A stretch of 7,248 nt of DNA from JAFLCA01 sp041907145. Lineage in GTDB: Bacteria > Bdellovibrionota_C > UBA2361 > JAFLCA01. Below, in pieces: positions 1 through 6,136 of this stretch. Where the stretch lies: the NCBI GenBank assembly GCA_041907145.1, contig JAYRHW010000198.1, positions 1-7,248 on the forward strand, given 5' to 3'. The number at the start of each line of letters is the position of its first letter. Position 1 is the stretch's first letter. The notes under the pieces were generated by a model that did no database searches, had not been told where the DNA came from, and saw only the letters and a program-made list of their open reading frames with translations. The translations under genes and the position numbers were made by a program.

Positions 1-64
1 GATTGGGATCTCCTCCGTCGCGCCCTTCGCGTCATATTCGTCCCGAGGTGCTTCCCGGTGCTGT

Positions 65-490
65 CTACTTCACACCCAAAAGCTCTACAGCAAAATTCAG
101 ATCCGCATTCGGCGGAATAACTCCGCCGGCGCCGCGTGCGCCGTAGCCAAGCTTGGAGGGAATGTAGAGCGTGCGCTTGCCGCCAATCTTCATGCCGGCC
201 ACGCCCTCGTCCCAGCCGCGAATTACTTGTCCCGCACCGAGAGCAAATTCAAAAGGTTGACCGCGATCCACGGAGCTATCGAATTTGCTTCCCTTGGCGT
301 CATGCTCTTTGAGCAGCCAGCCCGTATAATGCACGCTGACATTCTTGCCGCTAACGGCTTCGCTGCCGTTACCGACGACTGAGTCTGAATATCTCAGGCC
401 GGAAGCAGTCGTAACCATTTTGGCTTCAGCGGCGGCGTTCGATGCAACCATAAGTCCTGTGAACAAAAGAAATAAAACACGAAGTTTCAT
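65..490 (-). CDS. Exported FKBP-type peptidyl-prolyl cis-trans isomerase
   Basis: This 141-residue protein should catalyse cis-trans isomerisation of Xaa-Pro bonds and assist folding of exported proteins. Residues 1-21 form a signal peptide: a basic start (MKLR), a hydrophobic core, and an AxA-type cleavage site before E22. There is no lipobox Cys, so the product is probably soluble and periplasmic. One FKBP domain fills residues 26-141. Positions equivalent to the FKBP12 active site are all present: Y55, F70-D71, F80, V89-I90, W93, Y116, I125 and F133. The GYGARGAGGVIPPNA segment is typical of bacterial FKBPs. A short insert (KEHDAKGS) precedes FDSS, as in proteobacterial members. GGAG at 498-501 lies 7 nt before the ATG and supports the start. 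It lies 82 nt downstream of the Xre-like gene on the same strand, so co-transcription is possible. Family assignment is very secure; the client proteins are unknown. Confidence 0.96.
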   Translation of the reverse strand: MKLRVLFLLFTGLMVASNAAAEAKMVTTASGLRYSDSVVGNGSEAVSGKNVSVHYTGWLLKEHDAKGSKFDSSVDRGQPFEFALGAGQVIRGWDEGVAGMKIGGKRTLYIPSKLGYGARGAGGVIPPNADLNFAVELLGVK

Positions 491-572
491 AATGGAGCTC
501 CAAAAGAGTTTTGCTCCTCTGTCTTAAGAAAATGCAGAGAAATCCACAAGGGAGAGACTGGCAATCGACGAA

Positions 573-920
573 TTAGGAAGCGATATCCTTGAGCCCGTAC
601 TTGCCGTCGGGGCTGTAAACGCAGCTCGGCTCGTTGAGCTTGGACTTATCCGGCTCGAATTCGAAGAGTTCAAACCTCAGCTGATTCGAAAGCTGATCGT
701 CGGTAATGGAGGGAGAAATATAGGGCCGAAATTCCTTCCAGAGGAAGTGCACGAGCTTTTCGGTTTCCTCGAGGCGCAGGCGAGTTTGCGGCATCGAGAA
801 AACTCTCGTCATTGTTTGCAAATCGATTCCGGAGCCTTGACTGACCTCGTGACGAGTCGGTGAAGGCGACTTTTTTAGCTCACCCAACCGGCACAACAGT
901 TTTTGCAAACGTAAATTCAT
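573..920 (-). CDS. Small Xre/Cro-CI-like helix-turn-helix protein, putative regulator
   Basis: This is a 115-residue protein that I cannot name. Residues 1-60 resemble short Xre-type HTH domains. A first helix (MNLRLQKLLCRLGEL) is followed by a helix-turn-helix across residues 23-42 (HEVSQGSGIDLQTMTRVFS). Its pattern matches the 'LA..TGIS..T(L/I)SR' core of that family. A helix LRLEETEKLVHFL (48-60) then resembles 'L..L.KL...L'. Residues 61-115 are an extension rich in acidic and aromatic residues, without a fold I recognise. I chose the second of two nearby ATGs: GGGAG (930-934) directly abuts the ATG at 929 but lies 9 nt from the ATG at 920. The gene is divergent from the MFS gene across a palindrome-rich spacer, so those palindromes could be operators; this is only inference. 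It may form an operon with the FKBP gene downstream. The HTH call is moderately sure; the target is unknown. Confidence 0.72.
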   Translation of the reverse strand: MNLRLQKLLCRLGELKKSPSPTRHEVSQGSGIDLQTMTRVFSMPQTRLRLEETEKLVHFLWKEFRPYISPSITDDQLSNQLRFELFEFEPDKSKLNEPSCVYSPDGKYGLKDIAS

Positions 921-929
921 GCCTAGCAT

Positions 930-934
930 CTCCC
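930..934 (-). promoter_or_regulatory. Ribosome binding site that decides the start of the Xre-like gene
   Basis: Read on the minus strand, GGGAG touches the first in-frame ATG (927-929) with no spacer, which would not work. It lies 9 nt before the second ATG (918-920), a normal distance. The protein therefore probably begins MNLRLQKLL. Confidence 0.6.
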
Positions 935-1020
935 GCTTGGTAGCATCGACGTTTGAATACGGACACTTTAGATTTGGCGGCTGATTTGATGCCCAGGCCC
1001 TCAGATAAGCCCCAAGTATT

Positions 1021-1178
1021 ACTAGTACTCTGGAACAAAAGTTTTCTCACCCTAGCAGCGGTGGCCAGAGTACTAGCCAGCTGTGTTTTCCCTCCGGGGG
1101 TTCTTGCCTCCGGCAAGAATAGTGCTTTGTACCATACGGTACTTCATGGTCAGATTATTTATGTTCCAAAGCACTAGT
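1021..1178. repeat. MITE-like element: 31-bp imperfect terminal inverted repeats with an internal palindrome pair
   Basis: The left end (1021-1051, beginning ACTAGTACTCTGGAAC) and the reverse complement of the right end (1148-1178, beginning ACTAGTGCTTTGGAAC) agree at 24 of 31 positions by hand count. The first 16 bases differ at only two. Two further copies of the same terminal motif lie inside. One is on the minus strand at 1076-1065 (CTAGTACTCTGG, a perfect 12-bp match to the left end). The other is on the plus strand at 1119-1129 (ATAGTGCTTTG). The element therefore splits into two palindromic units, 1022-1076 and about 1119-1177, separated by about 42 bp containing a strong hairpin. Both outer ends sit on CTAG, compatible with a short duplicated target such as the NTAN of IS630-type or YTAR of IS5-type elements. 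No transposase is present. The alternative is an array of binding sites for a dimeric regulator, possibly the adjacent Xre-like protein. Confidence 0.5.
1101..1119. repeat. Perfect 8-bp hairpin between the two palindromic units
   Basis: TTCTTGCC (1101-1108) and GGCAAGAA (1112-1119) form a perfect stem around a 3-base loop (TCC). No T-run follows on either strand, so it is not a typical intrinsic terminator. The string CCTCCGG also occurs just upstream (1091-1097) and again inside the hairpin. It is probably a structural part of the surrounding MITE-like element. Confidence 0.55.
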
Positions 1179-1219
1179 GCCGCTTTTAGAAAGTTTTTGC
1201 ATACAATCTGTAGTGCCCG

Positions 1220-1248
1220 TTGAGCGGCAATAGAATTACCTGTACAGT
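1220..1248 (+). promoter_or_regulatory. Possible sigma-70 promoter of the MFS gene
   Basis: TTGAGC (1220-1225) and TACAGT (1243-1248) are separated by 17 bp; each matches 4 of 6 consensus bases. The implied transcript would begin near 1255 and have a leader of under 30 nt before the GTG start. A better isolated -10-like hexamer, TACAAT (1202-1207), has no -35 partner. The evidence is weak and is only positional. Confidence 0.25.
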
Positions 1249-1281
1249 ATTGGCTCCTTCAATGTCACTCCCGGTCATAGC

Positions 1282-2721
1282 GTGAATCCCGGCGAAGAGA
1301 AAATTCATAAGCGTTTAACGCCAAGTTTGCGCGCATCGAATGCCGATGGCATGGCTTGGGCATGCATGGTGGGAGCCGGAGAAACCTACCTCAATATTTT
1401 CGGTATTTTCCTCCGAGCAACCGCATTTCAACTGAGTTTGCTCGCGACATTTCCCCAGCTCCTTGGGGCCATCTCCCAGATGATGGGGGTATGGGCCATG
1501 CAGTTTTTTTCCAGTCGCCGAAAGATCATCAGCGTTTGCGTCGGGGTAAACGCGCTCATTTGGGTTCCAATTGCACTGCTGCCGTCTCTGTACGGACACG
1601 GCCCGAGCGCGGTCTGGCTCCTGATAGCGCTGGTATCCATCTATTTCATTTCAGGGAACTTTGGTGTTCCGGCCTGGAGTAGTTTGATGGGTGATTTGGT
1701 GCCTGCGCAGATTCGCGGACGCTATTTCGGCTATCGTAACCGACTCATAGGGCTGTGCACCTTCCTTGCGATCCTTCTGGCAGGGCAGGTGCTTGATGTT
1801 AGCAAGCGTTATGATAGTCCGGATACGGGCTTTCTGTTGATCTTCTTGCTGGCCTTCGTTTGCCGCTCCCTTTGCATAAAGTTTTTACGAAGATACGAGG
1901 ACCCGGTACACCTTAGTACCCACGAGCATCATTTCACCTTTTGGGAGTTTCTACGCCGTTCGCCACGCTCTAACTTCGCGCGATTTGTTTTTTTCGTTTC
2001 ACTGATTAACTTCGGTACAAATATCTCCGCCCCTTTCTTTGCGGTATACATGCTGAGAGATTTGCACTTTTCGTATATCAACATCACTTTGATTACTGCC
2101 GCGAATACCGTTACTCAGTTTTTGACCATGCAATACTGGGGGCAGCTCAGTGATCAATTCGGCAATAAAAAAATTCTCAATGTATGCGGCTATGGAGTGG
2201 CGTTTAGCCCCGTTCTTTGGCTATTTACCGATAATTTCTGGTTGCTGCTTCCCATCCAGGTGTACGCAGGGTTGGTGTGGGCTGGATTCAACCTCGCCGC
2301 TGCAAACTTTCTCTTTGACGCCGTTACGCCGCCCAAGCGAGCCCGATGCGCAGCCTACCAGGCCATGGTGAACGGCGCCTTCGTGCTGGCTGGCTCGGTA
2401 CTGGGTGCTTATTTGAGCGAGGTTCTGCCGGCATCGGTGCACCTGGGAAGCCTCCTATGGCAGCCGCTTTCGCCGCTGATTTTTGTTTTCGTGATTTCTG
2501 GGGTTGTACGCCTATTCGCTGCGGCACTGGTGCTGCCGCTCTTCAATGAAGTGCGCGAAGTAAAGGCGATTCGTCATCACGAATTGATATTCAGAATTAC
2601 TCAGCTAGCCACCTTCGCCGGCGGAGCAGGCTTTAGCATTCTGCCGTTCGTCCGGCGCAGGAGGCGACACTCCATGTCCGTCTCTGCTGAATCAATTGCC
2701 GCCAAACCCCTCGACAAGTAA
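1282..2721 (+). CDS. Major facilitator superfamily transporter
   Basis: This 479-residue inner-membrane protein should be a proton-driven or facilitated transporter of an unknown solute. About 12 hydrophobic helices can be traced from residue 24 to 421, in two halves around a polar central loop (202-230). The second half carries a good MFS A-motif, GQLSDQFGNKK (287-297); the equivalent in the first half is degenerate (FFSSRRK, 75-81). The segment GDLVPAQIRGRYFGYRNR (137-154) is characteristic of a widespread uncharacterised MFS subgroup. After the last helix comes an amphipathic stretch, then a basic cluster (FVRRRRRH, 456-463) and a polar tail, probably cytoplasmic. The start is GTG at 1282; an in-frame TAG at 1231 rules out an upstream ATG, and no good Shine-Dalgarno is visible. 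ATG at 1351 (residue 24) is the alternative but would remove the charged N-terminal segment. It is transcribed divergently from the Xre-like gene, and the substrate cannot be read from the sequence. Confidence 0.9.
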   Translation: MNPGEEKIHKRLTPSLRASNADGMAWACMVGAGETYLNIFGIFLRATAFQLSLLATFPQLLGAISQMMGVWAMQFFSSRRKIISVCVGVNALIWVPIALLPSLYGHGPSAVWLLIALVSIYFISGNFGVPAWSSLMGDLVPAQIRGRYFGYRNRLIGLCTFLAILLAGQVLDVSKRYDSPDTGFLLIFLLAFVCRSLCIKFLRRYEDPVHLSTHEHHFTFWEFLRRSPRSNFARFVFFVSLINFGTNISAPFFAVYMLRDLHFSYINITLITAANTVTQFLTMQYWGQLSDQFGNKKILNVCGYGVAFSPVLWLFTDNFWLLLPIQVYAGLVWAGFNLAAANFLFDAVTPPKRARCAAYQAMVNGAFVLAGSVLGAYLSEVLPASVHLGSLLWQPLSPLIFVFVISGVVRLFAAALVLPLFNEVREVKAIRHHELIFRITQLATFAGGAGFSILPFVRRRRRHSMSVSAESIAAKPLDK

Positions 2722-2734
2722 GGGTTCGCATTTA

Positions 2735-2807
2735 CCTACGCAGCCTTCGTAGGAGCGGCCCGAGGCTCTCGAATTCCTGCCAGAGGCCGCTAAGAAAGCC
2801 TCTTAGC
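2735..2807. repeat. REP-like hairpin cluster downstream of the MFS gene
   Basis: Three inverted repeats lie in 73 bp. CCTACG (2735-2740) pairs with CGTAGG (2748-2753). AGCGGCC (2754-2760) pairs with GGCCGCT (2785-2791), enclosing a smaller CGAG/CTCG stem. GCTAAGA (2789-2795) pairs with TCTTAGC (2801-2807) around a 5-base loop. The last two overlap and so are mutually exclusive. The string GTAGGAGCGGCC (2749-2760) matches what I recall of REP sequences in Pseudomonas and Xanthomonadales. No T-run follows, so an intrinsic terminator is unlikely; 3'-end protection or a REP remnant is more plausible. The rest of the spacer up to 2914 shows no convincing promoter for the next gene. Confidence 0.5.
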
Positions 2808-2914
2808 TGAGCTTAGGTAATGATTGGTTTTATCAGGACTTTGGCCCCGATTATCAAGGGGACAGTGCTTTCCTCCGAATTCTTGCGCCTGTAGGCCGAA
2901 AAGAGGGAAATGCA

Positions 2915-4444
2915 ATGTTTGGCGCATCGCAAAAAGCTAGAATAAGCAAACCAGCGCAGCTTCGTGCCCAGGCGATGGCCAAGCGGAGACCTCTCCCAGA
3001 CCTGCTGGATACCTCGATTGCCGGAACACTTAAGCAAGTCCTCGAGCAGCAGGACCAATTAGCCGATCAGAATGAAGCGGATCAGCAAGAAGACGCCGCG
3101 ACCGAGGCTGATGCTCCGCTGGTTCGCTTGGTGAATTCATTGCTCGCTGAGGCAGTGAGAGTCAACTGCTCCGATATTCATATAGAGCCGTTTGAAAATA
3201 TGCTGCGAGTTCGCTTTCGTGTCGACGGCGTACTGCGCGAAATTCAGAAAATTCCTCATAAGCTGCTGAATGCGATAGTGTCGCGCCTGAAAATCATGGC
3301 GGAGCTCGATATTTGCGAAAAGCGCATTCCGCAGGATGGCTCTTTCAAATTCAAGGGGAAGGATACCGAAGCTGAGTTCCGTATTAGCACGCTACCATCG
3401 GCATTTGGCGAAAAGATCGTCATGCGCATGATGGGCGGTGCGAATGTCAACAATGACTTATCCAAACTTGGAATTCCGGATAATCAACTGAAGCAGATTC
3501 GAGAGGCTGTTACCAAGCCTGATGGGCTCGTGCTCGTCACAGGACCGACCGGTTCGGGGAAAACTACCACCCTGTATGCGGCACTTAATGAGCTCAACGA
3601 AATCTCCGTTAGCGTTTTTACCGCGGAAGACCCGGTAGAAGGGACGCTGCCAGGTGTAACGCAGTGTCAAGTGAACAGTGGAGTTGGATATACCTTTGCC
3701 TCGATTCTTCGTTCTTTGCTCCGTCAGGATCCGGATATCATTCTCGTGGGAGAAATTCGCGATCAAGAGACGGCAGAAATATCCATCAAGGCCGCTTTGA
3801 CAGGACATCTGGTTCTATCAACGCTCCATACCAATTGCGCGGTTTCGACCATCTCCCGGCTCGTGAACATGGGCATCGCTCCCTATCTGATCACTTCCTC
3901 AGTGAACTGTGTGGTGGCGCAGCGTCTCGTGCGAAGAGTATGCACCGAGTGCAAGCAGGAAGTGGATGTCCCGCTGGAGGTAATTGAGCGCCTGGGAGCG
4001 TCAGGCGAATTGCTCAAGGGCCGCAAGATTTGGCACGGCAAAGGCTGCCCCTCGTGTTTCAATTCCGGATACAAGGGCCGGGCCCCGATTTATGAAGTGC
4101 TAATGATGAGTGACGAGCTGCGTCGACTCATTCTGGCAGGAGCCTCTCGAGAGGAACTTCGTAACGTTGCCCGGCAGCAAGGCATGATAACGCTGCGCGA
4201 GGCCGGCTTGAAGCTCGTGGAGCAGGGGATCACCTCGCTCGAGGAAGTGATGGGCGGTACGAATGAAGATTCGGAGATACGCCCTGCGGCCGGTGGCGCA
4301 GATGTCGAAAAATCGGCATCTGAAATGCCGAAGCGGCCAGCCAAGGCGCGCTCAGCATCGAAGAAATCTCGTTTAAGCAAGGATTCCGAACTTGAATCTC
4401 ACAGGGGGAGTGAGACGAGCGCGGAGCCTGGAGCATCTGTATAG
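2915..4444 (+). CDS. GspE/PilB-family secretion or pilus-assembly ATPase, short form
   Basis: A 509-residue hexameric AAA+-like ATPase of the type II secretion/type IV pilus superfamily, acting at the cytoplasmic face of an envelope machine. The N2 domain spans about residues 66-165, with the hallmark CSDIHIEP (85-92). The motor domain follows: Walker A GPTGSGKTT (210-218), Asp box EDPVE (238-242), Walker B DPDIILVGEIRD (272-283), and His box with H298 and H305. A tetracysteine zinc site (C343, C346, C378, C381) is intact, which marks GspE/PilB rather than PilT. The usual N1 (MshEN) domain is missing: only about 65 polar, Gln/Asp-rich residues precede N2. The tail after residue 447 is Ser/Lys/Glu-rich and probably disordered. 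GAGGG (2903-2907), 7 nt before the ATG, supports the start. It is first in a unit with the receiver protein and pseudo-ABC protein. No pilin or secretin gene is visible, so whether it drives assembly, export or something else is open. Confidence 0.94.
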   Translation: MFGASQKARISKPAQLRAQAMAKRRPLPDLLDTSIAGTLKQVLEQQDQLADQNEADQQEDAATEADAPLVRLVNSLLAEAVRVNCSDIHIEPFENMLRVRFRVDGVLREIQKIPHKLLNAIVSRLKIMAELDICEKRIPQDGSFKFKGKDTEAEFRISTLPSAFGEKIVMRMMGGANVNNDLSKLGIPDNQLKQIREAVTKPDGLVLVTGPTGSGKTTTLYAALNELNEISVSVFTAEDPVEGTLPGVTQCQVNSGVGYTFASILRSLLRQDPDIILVGEIRDQETAEISIKAALTGHLVLSTLHTNCAVSTISRLVNMGIAPYLITSSVNCVVAQRLVRRVCTECKQEVDVPLEVIERLGASGELLKGRKIWHGKGCPSCFNSGYKGRAPIYEVLMMSDELRRLILAGASREELRNVARQQGMITLREAGLKLVEQGITSLEEVMGGTNEDSEIRPAAGGADVEKSASEMPKRPAKARSASKKSRLSKDSELESHRGSETSAEPGASV

Positions 4445-4450
4445 CGAGAA

Positions 4451-4457
4451 AAGGGGA
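4451..4457 (+). promoter_or_regulatory. Ribosome binding site that decides the response-regulator start
   Basis: AAGGGGA lies only 1 nt before the first in-frame ATG (4459) but 10 nt before the second (4468). The second start is therefore preferred, giving a protein beginning MSTKLLVIDDDP, which is also where receiver domains normally start. Confidence 0.6.
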
Positions 4458-4467
4458 AATGGCATTT

Positions 4468-4893
4468 ATGAGTACTAAATTATTGGTCATAGACGACGAT
4501 CCGCATGTGGGCGTGCTGATGGAAGCGATGCTCAAATCAATTGGCTGCCAAGCCGAGGTCATTAGCAGCGGCAAGGCTGCGATAGAGATTTTACGTGAAC
4601 CGGAAAAAGCCAAACAGTATAGAGGCGTCTTCCTTGATGTCTTTATGCCCGAAATGGATGGGTGGGACGTTCTAAAGACAATGCGCGAACACTCTCATAA
4701 TGAGGCGCTGCCCGTGATTATGCTTACGTCCGATGACGCTTCTCAGGCCGTGATGAAAGCCTATCAGGAGGGCGCAAGTTATTTTATTCCAAAGCCGCTT
4801 CGGCGTGAACAGATTGTCAAAGGATTGAGCCTATTGCTCAACCCCGACCGTGAGCATGGCCGCGGCCAGCATTACATCCCGGAGAATTGGTAG
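4468..4893 (+). CDS. Stand-alone receiver-domain (CheY-like) response regulator
   Basis: This 141-residue protein is a single receiver domain with no DNA-binding or enzymatic output domain. It should therefore signal by protein-protein contact after phosphorylation by a histidine kinase encoded elsewhere. Numbered from the ATG at 4468, the acidic pocket is D9-D11, the phospho-acceptor is D57 in FLDVFMPEMDG, the switch Thr is T87 in MLTSDD, and the conserved Lys is K109 in PKPL. All catalytic residues are intact. A tail of about 15 residues (from about NPDREHGRG) follows the last helix. An ATG three codons upstream (4459) is possible but badly spaced from the ribosome binding site. The gene begins 23 nt after the PilB-like ATPase and ends 4 nt before the next start, so the three are almost certainly co-transcribed. 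Inference: it regulates the ATPase or the pseudo-ABC protein, as CheY-like proteins do for some pilus motors. Confidence 0.93.
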   Translation: MSTKLLVIDDDPHVGVLMEAMLKSIGCQAEVISSGKAAIEILREPEKAKQYRGVFLDVFMPEMDGWDVLKTMREHSHNEALPVIMLTSDDASQAVMKAYQEGASYFIPKPLRREQIVKGLSLLLNPDREHGRGQHYIPENW

Positions 4894-4897
4894 GCCA

Positions 4898-6106
4898 ATG
4901 CTGCAGGCTTGCGCGATTGAGGGCAAAGGTATGGCGATTCTATCTCGCAGCTTGCCGGGCATCGGCCCAGCGCTGCGAACAAATTGTCCGCCTGGAGCCG
5001 TCACCCTACTCGCCGATGAGGGGGGAGCTGATATCGGGGCCTATGAGGCCTTCTTCCTTGGAACCGGCGACTCGTCGGTCTTCGGCCATTTTGGCAGCGA
5101 GCCGTGGAATGCCGGGCAAGTCGCATTTGATGGCTTCGGCGCGCCGCTGCCGGCACATCTTACCGCGGCCGGATTTTTGGCATCCGCGGGATATACGAGT
5201 GAAGAGATCGATCCCATGCTTGATAGGTTCGACCTACGGCGCACTTCGTATCTTCACTGCACGCAACTATCAGAATCTTCGGCTCGACAGTTATCCCTGC
5301 TTGCGCTGCTGCGCTCAAATGCAAACGTATGGATTCTGCGGGATCCCTTTCTTCCCTTTAGCGGACGCTGGAGGGAGTACTTTGCTCAGCTGATCCTCGA
5401 CAATATCAAACAACGAGACCTCACCATAATTTGCACCCGCGTCAGTTTCATTCCGCAATGTTGGAGCCGCTCTACGGACGTCAATGTCGTGGATGTCGGA
5501 AGTTTGGCTGAGCATGCGCGCGAGCGAGCAAGGCGGGAGCAGGAAGCGGAGGCTCGCCAGTCGGTGCACTCAGAGTCAGTCCAGTTGACGGTAACGCAGA
5601 CCGAGGCACCGCAGAGCGGGGTTGCGATCGTTGTTCCGATTCCCGAGGAGCTTGGAAAGTTCTATAACGCAGTCGATGACTGGCTCTGGGCTCCTTTGGC
5701 GGAGCTGAGCAATCGCTTGCGAAGATTCGCCTGGCCGTTGACTGCCCTTACGCTGGCCGCCGGGCTGGCTTTTACTTCGACCACTTTCTTTCCAAATCTC
5801 AAATCCTTACAAGCAAAGCTCAGCCAGCTCGATTTTTCCGCTCACGAGGCAGCTTCGCCTAGCGGCAGCATTCAACGCCGCATTGACGGAGGAGAGACCG
5901 CTTCCGCAGCTCCGGGCCCCGCTGAGTTCGAGGAACAGATGCAGTTGTCTGAGGACGATCAGCCGGAGGTCGATACGAGCGTGGTTGTTTTTGCGTATAG
6001 TCATGAGCCTCTGAGCGAGGATATGGCGGAACTTCTGGTCGATGAATCGTTGAGCGGCGAACAGTGTACACTTGAATCCTGGCCACTGAGCTGGAAGCTT
6101 CTCTAA
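4898..6106 (+). CDS. Membrane-anchored pseudo-ABC ATPase-like protein of unknown function
   Basis: I recognise no named family; the following is from motif spacing. Residues 1-200 (M1 at 4898) track an ABC ATPase: PPGAVTLL (31-38) fits the strand before Walker A, and GQVAFDG (73-79) the usual 'GxVxxDG'. LSESS (124-128) sits at the LSGGQ signature, and VWILRDPF (144-151) at Walker B 'LWILDEPF', exactly 25 residues from signature start to the Walker B Asp position. TIICTRV (176-182) sits at the H-loop. Every catalytic residue is lost: there is no Lys at all between K10 and K171, the Walker B Asp is R148, the catalytic Glu is D149, the H-loop His is R181, and the D-loop is changed. A charged helix (204-220), a polar linker, a Trp-rich segment, one transmembrane helix (about 278-298) and an acidic tail follow. 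The start is uncertain: 4898 keeps a first strand (LQACAIE), whereas 4931 has a better ribosome site. It is third in the operon and probably non-enzymatic. Confidence 0.72.
   Translation: MLQACAIEGKGMAILSRSLPGIGPALRTNCPPGAVTLLADEGGADIGAYEAFFLGTGDSSVFGHFGSEPWNAGQVAFDGFGAPLPAHLTAAGFLASAGYTSEEIDPMLDRFDLRRTSYLHCTQLSESSARQLSLLALLRSNANVWILRDPFLPFSGRWREYFAQLILDNIKQRDLTIICTRVSFIPQCWSRSTDVNVVDVGSLAEHARERARREQEAEARQSVHSESVQLTVTQTEAPQSGVAIVVPIPEELGKFYNAVDDWLWAPLAELSNRLRRFAWPLTALTLAAGLAFTSTTFFPNLKSLQAKLSQLDFSAHEAASPSGSIQRRIDGGETASAAPGPAEFEEQMQLSEDDQPEVDTSVVVFAYSHEPLSEDMAELLVDESLSGEQCTLESWPLSWKLL
4919..4923 (+). promoter_or_regulatory. Alternative ribosome binding site for the pseudo-ABC gene
   Basis: GAGGG lies 7 nt before ATG 4931 (residue 12 of the protein as annotated). 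For the annotated start at 4898 the best upstream match is GGAG (4881-4884) at 13 nt, rather far, but that start follows the response-regulator stop by 4 nt and could rely on translational coupling. Either start leaves the ABC-like core almost complete. Confidence 0.45.
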
Positions 6107-6136
6107 TTCCATTGCGCAGGCTTTCCTAGAATTTGC

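Larger units (their letters stand above)
921..1281. other. Gene-free divergent intergenic region
   Basis: About 360 bp separate the Xre-like gene (minus) from the MFS gene (plus). No convincing coding sequence is present. Short open frames exist on both strands here, but they lack ribosome binding sites and any protein signature. The middle (1021-1178) is packed with inverted repeats and looks like a MITE or multi-operator array. The right flank (1179-1281) holds a weak possible promoter for the transporter. The left flank (935-1020) shows nothing I can name, although any promoter for the minus-strand genes should lie there. Confidence 0.7.

Noticed and set aside
1..64. Possible gene fragment at the left edge
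   Set aside because: Both strands are open for short stretches, but nothing distinguishes coding sequence from FKBP downstream flank.
880..1116. Minus-strand 78-codon open frame
   Set aside because: It overlaps the Xre-like gene in another frame and the repeat element, and shows no protein signature.
953..1177. Plus-strand 74-codon open frame from TTG in the divergent spacer
   Set aside because: No ribosome binding site, a TTG start, and the reading frame runs straight through the palindromic repeats; the translation shows no domain.
2789..2807. Intrinsic terminator after the MFS gene
   Set aside because: The stem is good but no run of T follows on either strand, so I annotate it only as a hairpin.
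2824..2854. Promoter for the PilB-like operon (TTGGTT ... GATTAT)
   Set aside because: The spacer is 19 bp and both hexamers match poorly. A sigma-54 reading of TTGGCCCCGATTATCA also fails because there is no GC at the -12 position.
4850..4897. GTG at 4850 as start of the pseudo-ABC gene
   Set aside because: It lies inside the response-regulator gene with no ribosome binding site, and the extra 16 residues match nothing at the start of ABC domains.
4887..5393. 168-codon open frame overlapping the pseudo-ABC gene
   Set aside because: It is a shadow frame, rich in Arg, Cys and Ser with no motif, while the other frame shows ABC-like spacing, a transmembrane helix and a longer open frame.
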